A DNA stretch of 64,000 nucleotides from Enoplolaimus lenunculus (lineage: Eukaryota > Nematoda > Enoplea > Enoplida > Thoracostomopsidae): assembly GCA_030248215.1 (NCBI GenBank), contig JASANG010001117.1:18501-82500 (forward strand), written 5' to 3'. This document shows, piece after piece, positions 34,486 through 44,864 of the stretch. Under the pieces are notes generated by a model. It ran no database searches and was not told the DNA's origin. It saw only the letters and a list, made by a program, of their open reading frames with translations. Numbering within the stretch: position 1 is the stretch's first letter; each line of letters begins with the position of its first letter. Both the position numbers and the translations under genes were made by a program.

Positions 34486-35034
34486 GGCTCATGTAAAGAT
34501 TAGGGGCGGACAGTTTTTCTGTGGGACTAAAATATATTAAGTTTAAGCTTAGACTATTTTTTTGCTTGGCTTAAGGTTTAAGCTAAGGCTTATGCTTAGT
34601 AATATGCTCATTCCTACGCTTAGGTTTAGGCTTGGGCTTAGAAATAAACTCATTCTTAAACTTAGGCTTAGGCTTATGCTTAGGCTTAGACTTAGGAATA
34701 AACTCATTCTTATGCTTAGGCTTAGGTTTAGGCTTAGACTTAGACTTAAGCTTAGGCTTAGGCTTAGGCTTAGGCTTAGGCTTAGGCTTAGGCTTAGGCT
34801 TAGGCTTAGGCTTAGGCTTAGGCTTAGGCTTAGGCTTAGGCTTAGGCTTACGCTTACGCTTAGGCTTAGGCTTAGGCTTAGGCTTAGGCTTAGGCTTAGG
34901 CTTAGGCTTAGGCTTAGGCTTAGGCTTAGGCTTAGGCTTAGGCTTAGGCTTAGGCTTAGGCTTAGGCTTAGGCTTAGGCTTAGGCTTAGGAATAAGCTTA
35001 TAATACTGTTCCGCCCCTGTTCTTTACATTGGTC
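34486..35034. mobile_element. Family-A MITE with long TTAGGC array
   Basis: Left end CATGTAAAGATTAGGGGCGG, right end CCCTGTTCTTTACATTGGTC. Between 34743 and 34990 there are about 40 nearly perfect TTAGGC units in tandem. Confidence 0.85.
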
Positions 35035-35467
35035 TTGCGCCCTATTAATGTGCACAAAGATTGTATTGGTTGCTTATACTACGATTAAAATTTTTGAATT
35101 TTTATTTTAAAATTTCATGGCGACTATGGCACAACCGAAGGCTTTTGCCTGGAACTCCGGTTCCGGCCAAACAACCAGCCGTCAGCCAAGGTTCTCGTTT
35201 CGGTAGAATTGTTGCTAAAACTTCTGTCAATTTCGGTACTGAAATTTATAATTAATTTGTGCCGTTTAGCGAATTTGTTTTAAACATACATTCTTACGCT
35301 TAGGTTTAGGCTTAGGTTAAGCCTTAGGTTTAGGCTTAGGAATATGCTTATAATACTGCTGCGTTCCCGTTCTTTGCATTCCCGGAAACTGGAAAATGGG
35401 GAGCTATAGATTTTTCTGAAAGTAACATGGGCCAAAACTTTGGTCATCCATGTTTTTTTGACATTTT

Positions 35468-35662
35468 GAAAATGGTGAATCAAATTGACTTTCTCCGAAG
35501 TAGGCTCTACGAGGCTACACAAGTGAAGTTCGACTACACCAGTCAAACGTGCGACTCAGTGAGTCGAATTTGACTCTGGCAGAGTCGAATTTGACTCAGT
35601 TTGTGTAGTCCCGTAAAGTCTATTTCGGAGAGAATCAATTTGACTCACCATTTTTGCAGCGA
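35468..35662. mobile_element. Family-C MITE
   Basis: AATGGTGAATCAAATTGACT and its inverse TCAATTTGACTCACCATTTT. Confidence 0.8.
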
Positions 35663-36975
35663 ATAGCGGAAAAATATCAAGACTATTCTCAGTGGTAAAT
35701 CTTCTACGTAGTAAATTATCTGGTCCAAGAATTTAGTTCAGAGCTTTTAGCGTGTACTTTTTGGTATTTTTGGTTTTAATAAATAACTAGTAGTCTGCCG
35801 GATTGGCGCAATGCGCAAATGTTAGCGAATAAACACCAATCTGTATGCAAATTTTGTTTCCAAAGAACAATCACTTTTCTGTTCTAACAAAATGTTGTGA
35901 ACAAAGTAATGCTGGAAAATTGCCCAAAATACGTATGTGGGGTATTCCAGCTTTAATATATAGATTTACAAAAAAACGCTATTGGTTTTTGAGCAAATCA
36001 CTGTTTATTGAATACATTTGGGTGCAAGAAGACTGAAACAATAACAAAGGCAACGACAAAAACACATAATGAGAAAACGTTGTTAGTACTGACTGCTGCA
36101 AATTTATTAATCATAACATCGACACTGGCCGATAGCCAGCTCACCTTTATGCAGGATCAAAATTATTTTGAGGGGTGTATAAGGGTTTTCGATGACTTAC
36201 TGGCAGGTTTGGAAAGTTTCTAGAAGATCCAAAATACTTCGAAAGGGTTGAACTACCTGTCTGACTCCCCTCTTGCTACGGTTCCGCATCGACAATTTTG
36301 ACTGGCGCAAAAGCACCAACACAGAATGCGTTTTTGTTCGATTCCACTTCTGTTTATTGGATGGATTTCGTTGACTAATGATAATGCAACAACTTTCACA
36401 TTATCATGCGTTCACCAGTTAACTTTTGGCAAACGAGTTTTCCCGAATATAGTCAAACCTGTACAACCAATCAAAATCGGTCTGCATTCCAATAGTTGTT
36501 TTTGCTACCCCGAATAGCAATTGTCGTTTGGCACGTCCAAGGTGCCAACTGGGGCAAATAGCTGTTTGGGGCACTACATATACATGATATTGTGGAAGTT
36601 GCATATAAAACGCATTTTGTGATGGAAAAATTTTGCGTTTCATGCTTGTACCTACACCAGATGTCTCATCCTTATTGCCCCCCTTATATTTGTCGCCCTT
36701 GGTCAACTAAAATATTACCCGAGCCATTTCAAAATGACCGATTCTTAATTTGGAATGTTATAAAATGCTTCTAAGCTTCTGAACCGCTGTAAAGTTTTCC
36801 AATGTCGAGTACTTAATACAGAAGTAAGTGGCTGACGAATATTTATGCGAAACATCTTCCCCCGCCAGTTGGTGTCAAAAACAAACGTCCAGTAAAATTC
36901 GGACTTGAAGTAGTGGAAATTGTTCGCCGTTCACAACATTAATAAATTTGCAACAGCAGAAGTTATCAGACAGTT

Positions 36976-37177
36976 GGCTCATGTAAAGATTACGGGCGTA
37001 ACGTGTTTCTGTGGGACTGCAATAGAGAAAGCTTAAGCTTTAGACTAATTTTTTTGCTTGGCATAGACTCGGGCTTAGGCTTAGGAATATGCTTATTCTT
37101 GCGCTTAGGATTCCTCTTAGGCTTAGGCTTAGGAATATGCTTATAATACTGTTCCGGCCTTGTTCTTTACATTGGCC
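36976..37177. mobile_element. Family-A MITE
   Basis: GGCTCATGTAAAGATTACGG to CTTGTTCTTTACATTGGCC with a short hexamer interior. Confidence 0.75.
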
Positions 37178-37281
37178 AGATTGCTTATAGCATTAATATA
37201 TCGCAATGTTTTTTCATAATTTTACACACCAAACAACACCGTTGTAATATAACCCGTATTACAAGCATCAATACAAAGCAT

Positions 37282-39652
37282 TCAGCGGTAACCAAACCTT
37301 CTTATGGTATAATTGACATTTTCCAACTCATCTCGGCTTGCTTTCAATTTCCGCTTTTCTTGGTTTCTTTGAAGTCGCCGAAAATCTTCCGCTGCAGAAT
37401 CCATCGGAGCCGGTCCATATGCTGCCGCCGCTTGATGTTCCATACTGAATCTTCTTGGACTCGCCGACTTCGCTCGTGGCTTTCGTCTCTCTTGCTCGTT
37501 GCTGTGCCACCGGAAATATTCATCATAGTATCCGGATCCTCCTGAACGCTGGTTTCGTTCGACCTTTGACCTTCCACGATGATTCCAGTTTGACACGTCA
37601 CGATTTTGACTTTGATATCGCCGCCGATGTCGGGATCGGCCGCCGCTTCCAGCTCGCCGCCATTGGCCTCTTCGATTTGGATCCAACACACTCCACATAT
37701 GATCAGAAACCATCTGCTCGCGGTGTGGTTCATGTTTCAATCCTGGTAACTTTTTCTGCAAATCCCGATTCAATTTGTAGCTCGTTTGCATTTTGTTGCT
37801 ATAATTATTGTCGTTGTATCTGTTGCTGTTGTTGTTATAATTGTAGTTGTTGTTGTTGTTGTAGTTGTTGTTGTTGTTATTGTTGTTGTGTCTTGAGTAT
37901 TGATACGAATTGCCCGACGGTGATGGTGATCGACCACGGCGTTTTGATGAATATGCCGATGTCCCACGCGGACGCGTCGTTTGGACCCGGCCACCGGCGG
38001 CGTATTCTTGCTCGAAATTGTTGCGTCGAAGCGGTTGCATGATCGACCATAGGTTGTCGCTTCCTATACATTATTATCCAATTTGAATACAAGTGGAAAA
38101 AAAGAACAACGGATACTGAAAATAATTGACCAATGTAAAGAACGGGGCCGGAACAGAATTATAAGCATACTCCTAAGCCTAAACCTAATGTTAAGCCTAA
38201 GCCTAAGCGTAAGAGTGAGTTTATTCCTAAACCTAAGGCTAAGCCTACGCCTAAGCCAAGCAAAAAAATTAGTCTAAAGATTTAGCTTTACTCTATTGCA
38301 GTGCATAGAAAACCGTTCCGCCCCTGATCTTTACATGAGCCAAATAATTGAAACTGATTGTGATTAAAATAACAGTTGACGAATATTTAATGGATAAGAG
38401 TTGAAAAGTTGGCTTGATTTGTCAGCAGTTACAATTGCAATATGCAATCATTTGCTAGACAATTTCAGTAGTTTTTGTCAATATGCTATAGCGCAAATGA
38501 TAGCTTAAAGCTAATTGCGCAAGAGCGTAGTTTTGTTTTTCTTTGCTAATAGCTGTTTGGCCATACACCCAAGAGCTATTTTAGCTGCTATGCTACGCTA
38601 TTTGACTGAATAGCAGTTTTGCCTACGACATACACTGTAAATTTCAGTGAGTTGATTTTAACTCAGAATGAGTTGAATCACTCAGTCTGAGTTAGGACTA
38701 TCAGAACTCAGAATTTTGAGTTGATTCAATTCATTCTGAGTTAATTGACCAACCCACACAGAGTCAAATCAACTCAGATTGAGAATAAAATAAAGTCAGA
38801 GTGAGTTGATGTTCACTGATATTAATTCGGAAATAACCAACTCGCTAGCTGAATTGGTTAATCAACTCACTTGAATTTACAGTGTATCAGAAACGCAAAA
38901 TAAATAAACAAAATAGACATCGCTAATAAACAAGACAGTGACCCTAAAAGACAAAAATAATTGGGATGCCGAACCATGGGGACAAAAGCCACGGCTTCGC
39001 ATTTCCTGTCAGGATCGCTCCAGGATTTGGCATCGAGATGGACCTGGCGTAAACATCTTAAAATTGTATCATTTTGCAATTAATATTTTATACCACACAG
39101 TGATTTAAGTATTCAGGATATGAAATGCCGCTAAATAGTAAGGATCATGGATTGGGATGGACTGAGAAACTCTTGAACCCCATCTCAGGCTACGAGCCTG
39201 TCAACGCTTCCTACACGACTGACTGTGACTAGTATTAAAGTAAGGGTGGCTCTACGCTTTCGGACTATTTTGACGTCTGACACTTTACTGCAACAAACGC
39301 CAATGGCCGCATATCGCCGCATCACAAGGAGTAAACAAACATTTTGGACCTGCGGCGCAGTGCGGCGCCTTTCAGCCCCAAATGGTATCACGCCATAAGC
39401 ACATTGCCATCTCATAGGACGGTTACTTGGTTTTCCAACTTTGCCTTCATATCGTACGCCACCGTATGGATTGCTTCCACTGTTTCGATTACGCTGATGA
39501 TAGTCAAAACTGTACGATCTTTCCACGTTGCGTCTGTATCCGGTATTACGGGATGTTCGTTCGTTTAATGGATCAAAATGTGGATTAAAACGCGCAACGC
39601 CAAAATTAGTCTGTCTGTAGTCGTTGCCTCGCATTATATTCCACATCGCCAT
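37282..39652 (-). CDS. Unrecognised two-exon basic low-complexity protein
   Basis: Exon 1 is 39652-39427, from ATG (MAMWNIMRGNDYRQTNFGVA) to donor GTAACC. Exon 2 is 38063-37282, joined in phase 1 and ending NYTIRRFGYR-stop. The total is 335 aa. Exon 2 carries an Asn-rich tract (about 37790-37890, NNNN runs broken by Tyr, Ser and Arg), many Arg-Ser and Arg-Arg pairs (SKRRGRSPSPS, SRHRRRYQSQN) and a charged, probably helical C-terminus (DFRRLQRNQEKRKLKASRDE). There is no signal peptide or membrane segment. The composition is compatible with a nucleic-acid- or cytoskeleton-associated protein; no family is recognised. Both splice sites are weak, so exon 2 alone (ATG at 38040) may be a separate start. 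Confidence 0.55.
38128..38342. mobile_element. Family-A MITE in the intron of the 37-39 kb gene
   Basis: GACCAATGTAAAGAACGGGG to CCTGATCTTTACATGAGCC, flanked by the 8-bp duplication AAATAATT. Confidence 0.85.
38631..38885. mobile_element. Family-B MITE
   Basis: TACACTGTAAATTTCAGTGA and inverse TTGAATTTACAGTGTA; intron of the 37-39 kb gene. Confidence 0.85.
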
Positions 39653-39761
39653 GTTTGATTGTTTAAGCCTTTTTTCAGTTTAAAATAGAAAAAATTTCAG
39701 TTTTCCTGCGCAATTTAAACTATAAAAAGATAGAAAGCATTTGGCAAATGATAATTTTATT

Positions 39762-39911
39762 GGCCAATGCTACTTTAAGGGACGTAACAGTAGATTAAGC
39801 GTATTCCTAAGCCTAAGCCTAAAAATAAGCAAAACAATGTAATATAGAATCTAAGCCTACACTTTTATAGACCCACCAGAAACCTGTACGCCCCTTAAAG
39901 TAACATGGGCC
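39762..39911. mobile_element. Family-E MITE
   Basis: GGCCAATGCTACTTTAAGGG to CTTAAAGTAACATGGGCC, flanked by ATTTTATT / ATTATATT. It lies about 110 bases upstream of the ATG of the 37-39 kb gene, so it may sit in its promoter. Confidence 0.85.
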
Positions 39912-40136
39912 ATTATATTTGGCAAACACCAATTAAACAGTGTTTGCAATCACTGGTTTAGTCGGCTGGTACGGTCATTCATGACATAACCAGAAATTTC
40001 TGCCAGGGGGCACGCGATATTTAATAGTAAAACACCCATGACTGAAGCGTGCGAGAAGCCATAACGCAATTTTAGAATTCTAGGTTTAGGTATGTCCCTG
40101 TTGGAACTATACAGCCTGCACAATCGCGGTGTAAAG

Positions 40137-40262
40137 TTTTGTACAATGTTAAGGATCACGCCGGAATCGAACCTCGGCCCTTTTGCATTCGAGTCAACCA
40201 TGCTACTACTACACTATATGGTCATTGCAATAACTTCTTATGTTTGTATATATGCAGCAGGA
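40137..40262 (-). repeat. tRNA-like SINE, inverted copy
   Basis: GGATCACGCCGGAATCGAAC ... GAGTCAACCATGCTACTACT ... GGTCATTGCAATAACTTCTT is the inverse of the 11.3-kb unit, diverged. It abuts the family-H repeat. Confidence 0.6.
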
Positions 40263-40440
40263 TGCAACCGGAGGTGAAAAATATCGGAGCCAGAGCCGGC
40301 GCCGGAGGTCAACGAAACTTGCCGGAGCCGGAGGCCGATTTTTTGCCGGAGCCGGAGCCGGAGGTCGACGAAACTTGCCGGAACCGGAGACCGAATTTCT
40401 GCCAGAGCCGGAGCCGGAGGCAGACCTCCGGTTGTACCCT
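40263..40440. mobile_element. Family-H repeat, core-less copy
   Basis: TGCAACCGGAGGTGAAAAAT to CAGACCTCCGGTTGTACCCT with only GCCGGAGCCGGAGG units inside. Confidence 0.78.
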
Positions 40441-41144
40441 CATATGCAGATATATGGCAATTTTTTGGTTGAAGTAAACTTATCGTTCACATATACCGAC
40501 AATTCCCTGTTCGAGAGACATTGAAGGCCCCTTGTGTGCGCTAGCGGTACTCCTGTTATGTAACCGCTAAATTATTTATTTGGACTAACAGGCGGAGCCA
40601 GTGCAGTGGGAGGTATATACCACCCTCCTGATCCCTCCTGTTGTAAATCAGACAGCGTGTGTAGGGGGCCCACTTTTGATCAAAACAAAATGATATTTTT
40701 GCTGCAAAATTTTTGGTTCAGCAGTGCTAAGAAATGTTTTTGAATTCGGAAAAATAAATCGAAAAATTTTTTCAAATCATAAATGTCGACATTTTTGGTT
40801 CGAACCAAAAATGTTGACATTTTTGGCTTGAAAACAGCTTTTTTTACTATCTTTCGAATTCAAAAACACTTCCATCCACTGTGAGACACTATTGATACCA
40901 AATAATTACTAATTTTAAATAAGTGAGTCTACAAAAGCTGTAGACTTTTTACACAAAGTTTTAAGGCTGTTTTTCTGAAACTACTGATTAAGACAGATTT
41001 TTTCAGTTTACATCACAGTCATTTGGTTTCAATAGTACAAAAAGTGTTCTTCCTCATAACAAATCGCTTTAAAACTACAGTTGAATAACACCGGTTGTTA
41101 GGATTTAAAAACGTACCAAACAAACGAAACCTATAACAGAAGGG

Positions 41145-41338
41145 TTCATGTAAAGATCAGGGGCGGAACGTTTTTCTGTGGGACTGTGATAGAGTAAGTT
41201 TAAGCTTTAGACTAATTTTTATGCTGGGCTTAGGCGTAGGCGTAGGCTTAGGCTTAGGAATAAACTCATTCTTACACTTAGGTTTAGGCTTAGGAATATG
41301 CTAATAATACTGTTCCGCCCCTGTTCTTTACATTGGCC
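41145..41338. mobile_element. Family-A MITE
   Basis: TTCATGTAAAGATCAGGGGC to CCTGTTCTTTACATTGGCC. Confidence 0.75.
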
Positions 41339-41541
41339 AACAGGAGTAAAGGGTGCACCAACATTTGCACTCAGATTGGTTTGTTTCCTTAATGACTTGG
41401 GGGATGGCCCTGACCTCTGGCATAGGCTCGTATTCTCAGCACCTTTATTGCCAGTTGCTTTAGCTTTTGATCTATTTGGTTGAGTTCTGGGCTCGTATTC
41501 TCAAATATGTATAGTACTTATCACTTGTTGTCGATAGATCT

Positions 41542-41738
41542 GGCCAATGTTACTTTAATGGGCGTAACTGCAGATTAAGCGTATTCCTAAGAATAAGCCT
41601 AAACCTAAACGTTGCAAAAATGAATTCTTAAGCCTAAGCCTAAAGCCTAAGCCTAAGCAAAAAATGTAATCTAAATTTAAACCTACTCTTTTATATACAC
41701 ACCAGAAACCTGGACGTCCTTTAAAGTAAACATGGACC
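41542..41738. mobile_element. Family-E MITE
   Basis: GGCCAATGTTACTTTAATGG to TTTAAAGTAAACATGGACC with the perfect 8-bp duplication ATAGATCT. It interrupts a family-M repeat (41490-42050). Confidence 0.9.
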
Positions 41739-42061
41739 ATAGATCTTGTAACTTTCCAACTAGTGAATGCCAAGGTTCAAAATTCTGCACATTTTGTTGC
41801 ATTTCATTCATTTTATTTCTGTGTCATCCATGAGATCCGCATTCGCAGTCGTGTGTCTGTTTCAAAACCTATCGCTAAATGGTGATAGATGCTATATGCA
41901 TTTGAGAATATGGGCTCAGAATTTAACACATTTATTCTACTCAATTTACAGTCGTTTTATGGTATTTAACATCAGCAACTTTTGCATTTAGCTTGTTTCA
42001 GAAGCTATTACTAACTGCCAATAGGTGTGATAAATATTTGAAAACACGCTAATTTTGTCCT

Positions 42062-42284
42062 TTACATTGTAAAAAATGGTGAGTCAAATTGATTCTCTCC
42101 AAAATAGGCTCTATGGGACTGCACAAACTGAGACAAATTCAACTCCGCGCCAGAGACAAACGTGCGACAAAGTGAGTCGAATTTTACTCTGGCGAAGTCG
42201 CATTTGACTCAATTTGTGTAGTTCTATAGAGCATAATTTGGATTGGAGAGAATCAATTTGGCTCACCATTTTTGTAGTGTAGAT
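42062..42284. mobile_element. Family-C MITE
   Basis: TACATTGTAAAAAATGGTGA and inverse TCACCATTTTTGTAGTGTA. Confidence 0.8.
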
Positions 42285-42414
42285 TCATTTAAAAAGTTTA
42301 ACGACACAACTAACTTAGATATCGTCTAAACGTTACTTTTTAGAAAAATATTTTTGAAAAGGTACACTTCCGTTTGACAGCACCAAAATTACTGTGAGCA
42401 CCCCTTTAGTAAAT

Positions 42415-42578
42415 ATCAGGGACAAAACGTTTTTCTGCGGTACTGCAATAGAGTAAGCTTTTAGGCTTATTTTTTGCTCAAACTTACGTATAAGTTCATT
42501 CTTACGCTTAGTTTTAAGCTTAGCTTTATGCTCAGGAATATGCTTGTACTACAGTTACAGCCCTGTACCATTGGCCAA
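42415..42578. mobile_element. Family-A-like MITE, degraded
   Basis: Shares the AACGTTTTTCTGCGGTACTG and AATAGAGTAAGCTT inner sequence but has worn ends. Confidence 0.5.
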
Positions 42579-42944
42579 ACTCAGACACTCTCATGTCCAG
42601 CTAAAATTAAGCCCATCGCAGCGTGTATTTTACAACGATACTGTTTCTATGCGACTAATTTAAACTTTCAAACCTTCAATGATGCGGTTGTTAGCAACTG
42701 TAGAATAGAACTACAAAGCCAGTCTGTGCTTATACTTGTTAGCTATTCATAAAGTGGATTAGACCCTGATATAGCGGCTTTTGAAAACCCGTTGCTTCAA
42801 ATACAAAATGATTTCGAGCAAAGCGGAACCCAAAAACGGTTCTGCGCCAATTGGCTCAGTATTTGTTTTAAACAATTATTCTTATCGCAAGCTAAATTTG
42901 TTATATAATTAAAGCTGGAATACTCCACATCAGAGTGCTAACAA

Positions 42945-43284
42945 ACAGTAAAAATAACGGAAACGGATATCAGAATAAACTGGAAATGGAAAACGACAAC
43001 GGATATTGAAAAATTCAAGTTTAAAAGATGATTTATTTTTCTGCCAACGCAATTGACGCGTGTAAATATTAACTGGACTTTGTAAAATTTTAAAGAAAAA
43101 ATTGCATGAATTTTGTAATTTTTATTTCATTTCGAATCATTCCAGCATATCTGCAATGAAAAATTGCAAGTTATATACCTGATGTAAACTAATTTTGAGC
43201 GCAAAAATAACAAAATTTCCGTTATTTCTATAACTGAAACGGACACCAATTTTACCGGAAACGGATATCCGGTTACACCCTTGC
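42945..43284. mobile_element. MITE with CGGAAACGGATATC ends
   Basis: AAAAATAACGGAAACGGATA at the left and CCGGAAACGGATATCCGGTT at the right enclose an AT-rich core. A worn relative lies at about 13995-14220. The last part resembles 62630-62840. Confidence 0.55.
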
Positions 43285-44556
43285 CCACACACGTAATCTG
43301 GGCAACTTACCAGCATTATTTTGGTTCCAATATTCTATTAGAACAAAATTGTAATATTGTTCAGTGAAAAGAAACTTTGACTTTGCTTGTAGATTGTTAT
43401 GCATTCGCTAACATTTGCGCATTAACATAAAGTCGTCGGACTAGTATATAATATGAAATTAAATCATAGCATTGTATAGAACTTACCTTTCCCAAGGTTA
43501 TCCTATCTGAATCCTGGTTTGCTCAAACAAAGGGAGCGGTTCGGGTAATTAGATAAATTCCCACAATTTTGGGGTATTTTGCAACTTCGGGTGTACACAA
43601 CGGAAATAGATAATTTTCCCGGACTTAATATTGTAGTATAGTAGCTTCATATGGTATTGCAGTACAAACAGTAGATATCACATCAGGATAGCAGACCATT
43701 CGAATTTTTTGAATCTCATAGCGGACAAACGGTCAGACAAAATGTTGCCAGCTATAGTCATAGGGACAAAACTTGTAGTTTTTCCAGTAAAAATGAAAAT
43801 CCCAAACGGGGGGCAGTTTACACCTAAAACCGCCCAGGCTACGCCCATGAGAGTTTTCATCGCTAGTTTGCCTACGCTGCGCTCATGCTTGTTGTTGTCT
43901 CGGGTCAGCCGTCGGCCTTTATCGCAACATGAGCCAATATTTTGATCATTAAACGTTTCGTCGTATTAATTTCATGATTGGATAGTGATCGGCAATATTT
44001 TGCATAGGTGTTGTGGCGTATAAAAATATTTGGAAACATTGCGGTTAACTGTCTTCTATTGAAGCTTATAAAATACTACTCAACTTGTTCTTAGTTAACG
44101 TATATTTCACAACGAGGTCGTTTCTTATTGAAATACTGAGCTTAAATGATTGGTATAGCTTCTAAAAACGTAACTATATATTGCAATATAAAAATGTTTG
44201 ATAATTTTTCAAATTTGTATGTTAGCCGGCTGCCGGCTAATCACCGACTGTTTCGACAAAAATGAAACACGATTTCCTTGGCTATTTTGTCTTTCTTAGA
44301 AGCATTTTTCACCCGAACAGAAATTTCAAATAACTCATTTTAGGCATAAATCTGTGGTCATACAATTTTTCATTTGAATATTTATAAATTGCGCTGAATG
44401 TGTCAAATTTCTAAAATCAATTCCGCATTGTAATGTACGTCATATTTTTCGGCTGTTTGGCCAGAAACCACATTTTGCTCGTTAGACGAAGAACTGATTG
44501 CATTGGGTAATTTTCACTACGGCAGTGTTGGTCGGGCAGACGTCGTAAGCCATTTG

Positions 44557-44811
44557 GGGCCCATGTATAGAACAGGACCGGATCGTTTTCCGGAGGGGCT
44601 ATAATAGAGTCAGTTTAAGCGTTAGATTAATTTTTTGCTTGGCATACGCTTAGGCATAGGCTTAGGAATAGGCTCATCCATACGCCTAGGCTTAGCCGTA
44701 GGCTTACGCTTAGGAATAGACTCATCCATACGCTTAGGCTTAGGCTTCGGCTTACGCTTAGGCTTAGGAATATGCTAATACTACTGCTCCGGCCCTTTTC
44801 TATACATGGGC
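44557..44811. mobile_element. Family-F MITE just beyond the SLC22 stop
   Basis: GGCCCATGTATAGAACAGGA to TTTTCTATACATGGGC. It ends 53 bases downstream of the SLC22 stop codon, so it may lie in the 3' UTR. Confidence 0.85.
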
Positions 44812-44864
44812 TATAGGATTGGCCGCTGATTTCATATAACATCGATTTCAGATGCTTGCATATT

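Larger units (their letters stand above)
33340..37281. other. Gap between two minus-strand genes
   Basis: Holds family E, A and C MITEs. The 5' exons of the 32.6-33.3 kb gene should lie here but were not identified; 33498-33680 is an open stretch without convincing splice sites. Confidence 0.5.
39653..44556. other. Intergenic: repeats, possible upstream exon
   Basis: MITEs of families E, A, C and H. On the minus strand, GGAAAG|GTAAGTTC at about 43487-43495 is a strong donor without an evident coding frame. It could end a non-coding first exon of the 37-39 kb gene. Confidence 0.4.

Noticed and set aside
34743-34990. TTAGGC array as a telomere
   Set aside because: It lies inside a MITE with inverted ends, in the middle of gene-bearing sequence, and similar arrays recur across the window.
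37455-38042. Cys-rich plus-strand open frame opposite the 37-39 kb gene
   Set aside because: The Cys runs arise from the complement of the Asn codon repeat; no splice context supports it.
38990-39056. Extra exon (VHLDAKSWSDPDRKCEAVAF) between the two exons of the 37-39 kb gene
   Set aside because: An acceptor and open frame exist, but no good donor or family support; the direct junction 39427/38063 already fits.
43678-43945. Small open frames at 43.7-43.9 kb as a gene
   Set aside because: Opposite strands are both open, there is no family similarity, and no splice continuity.
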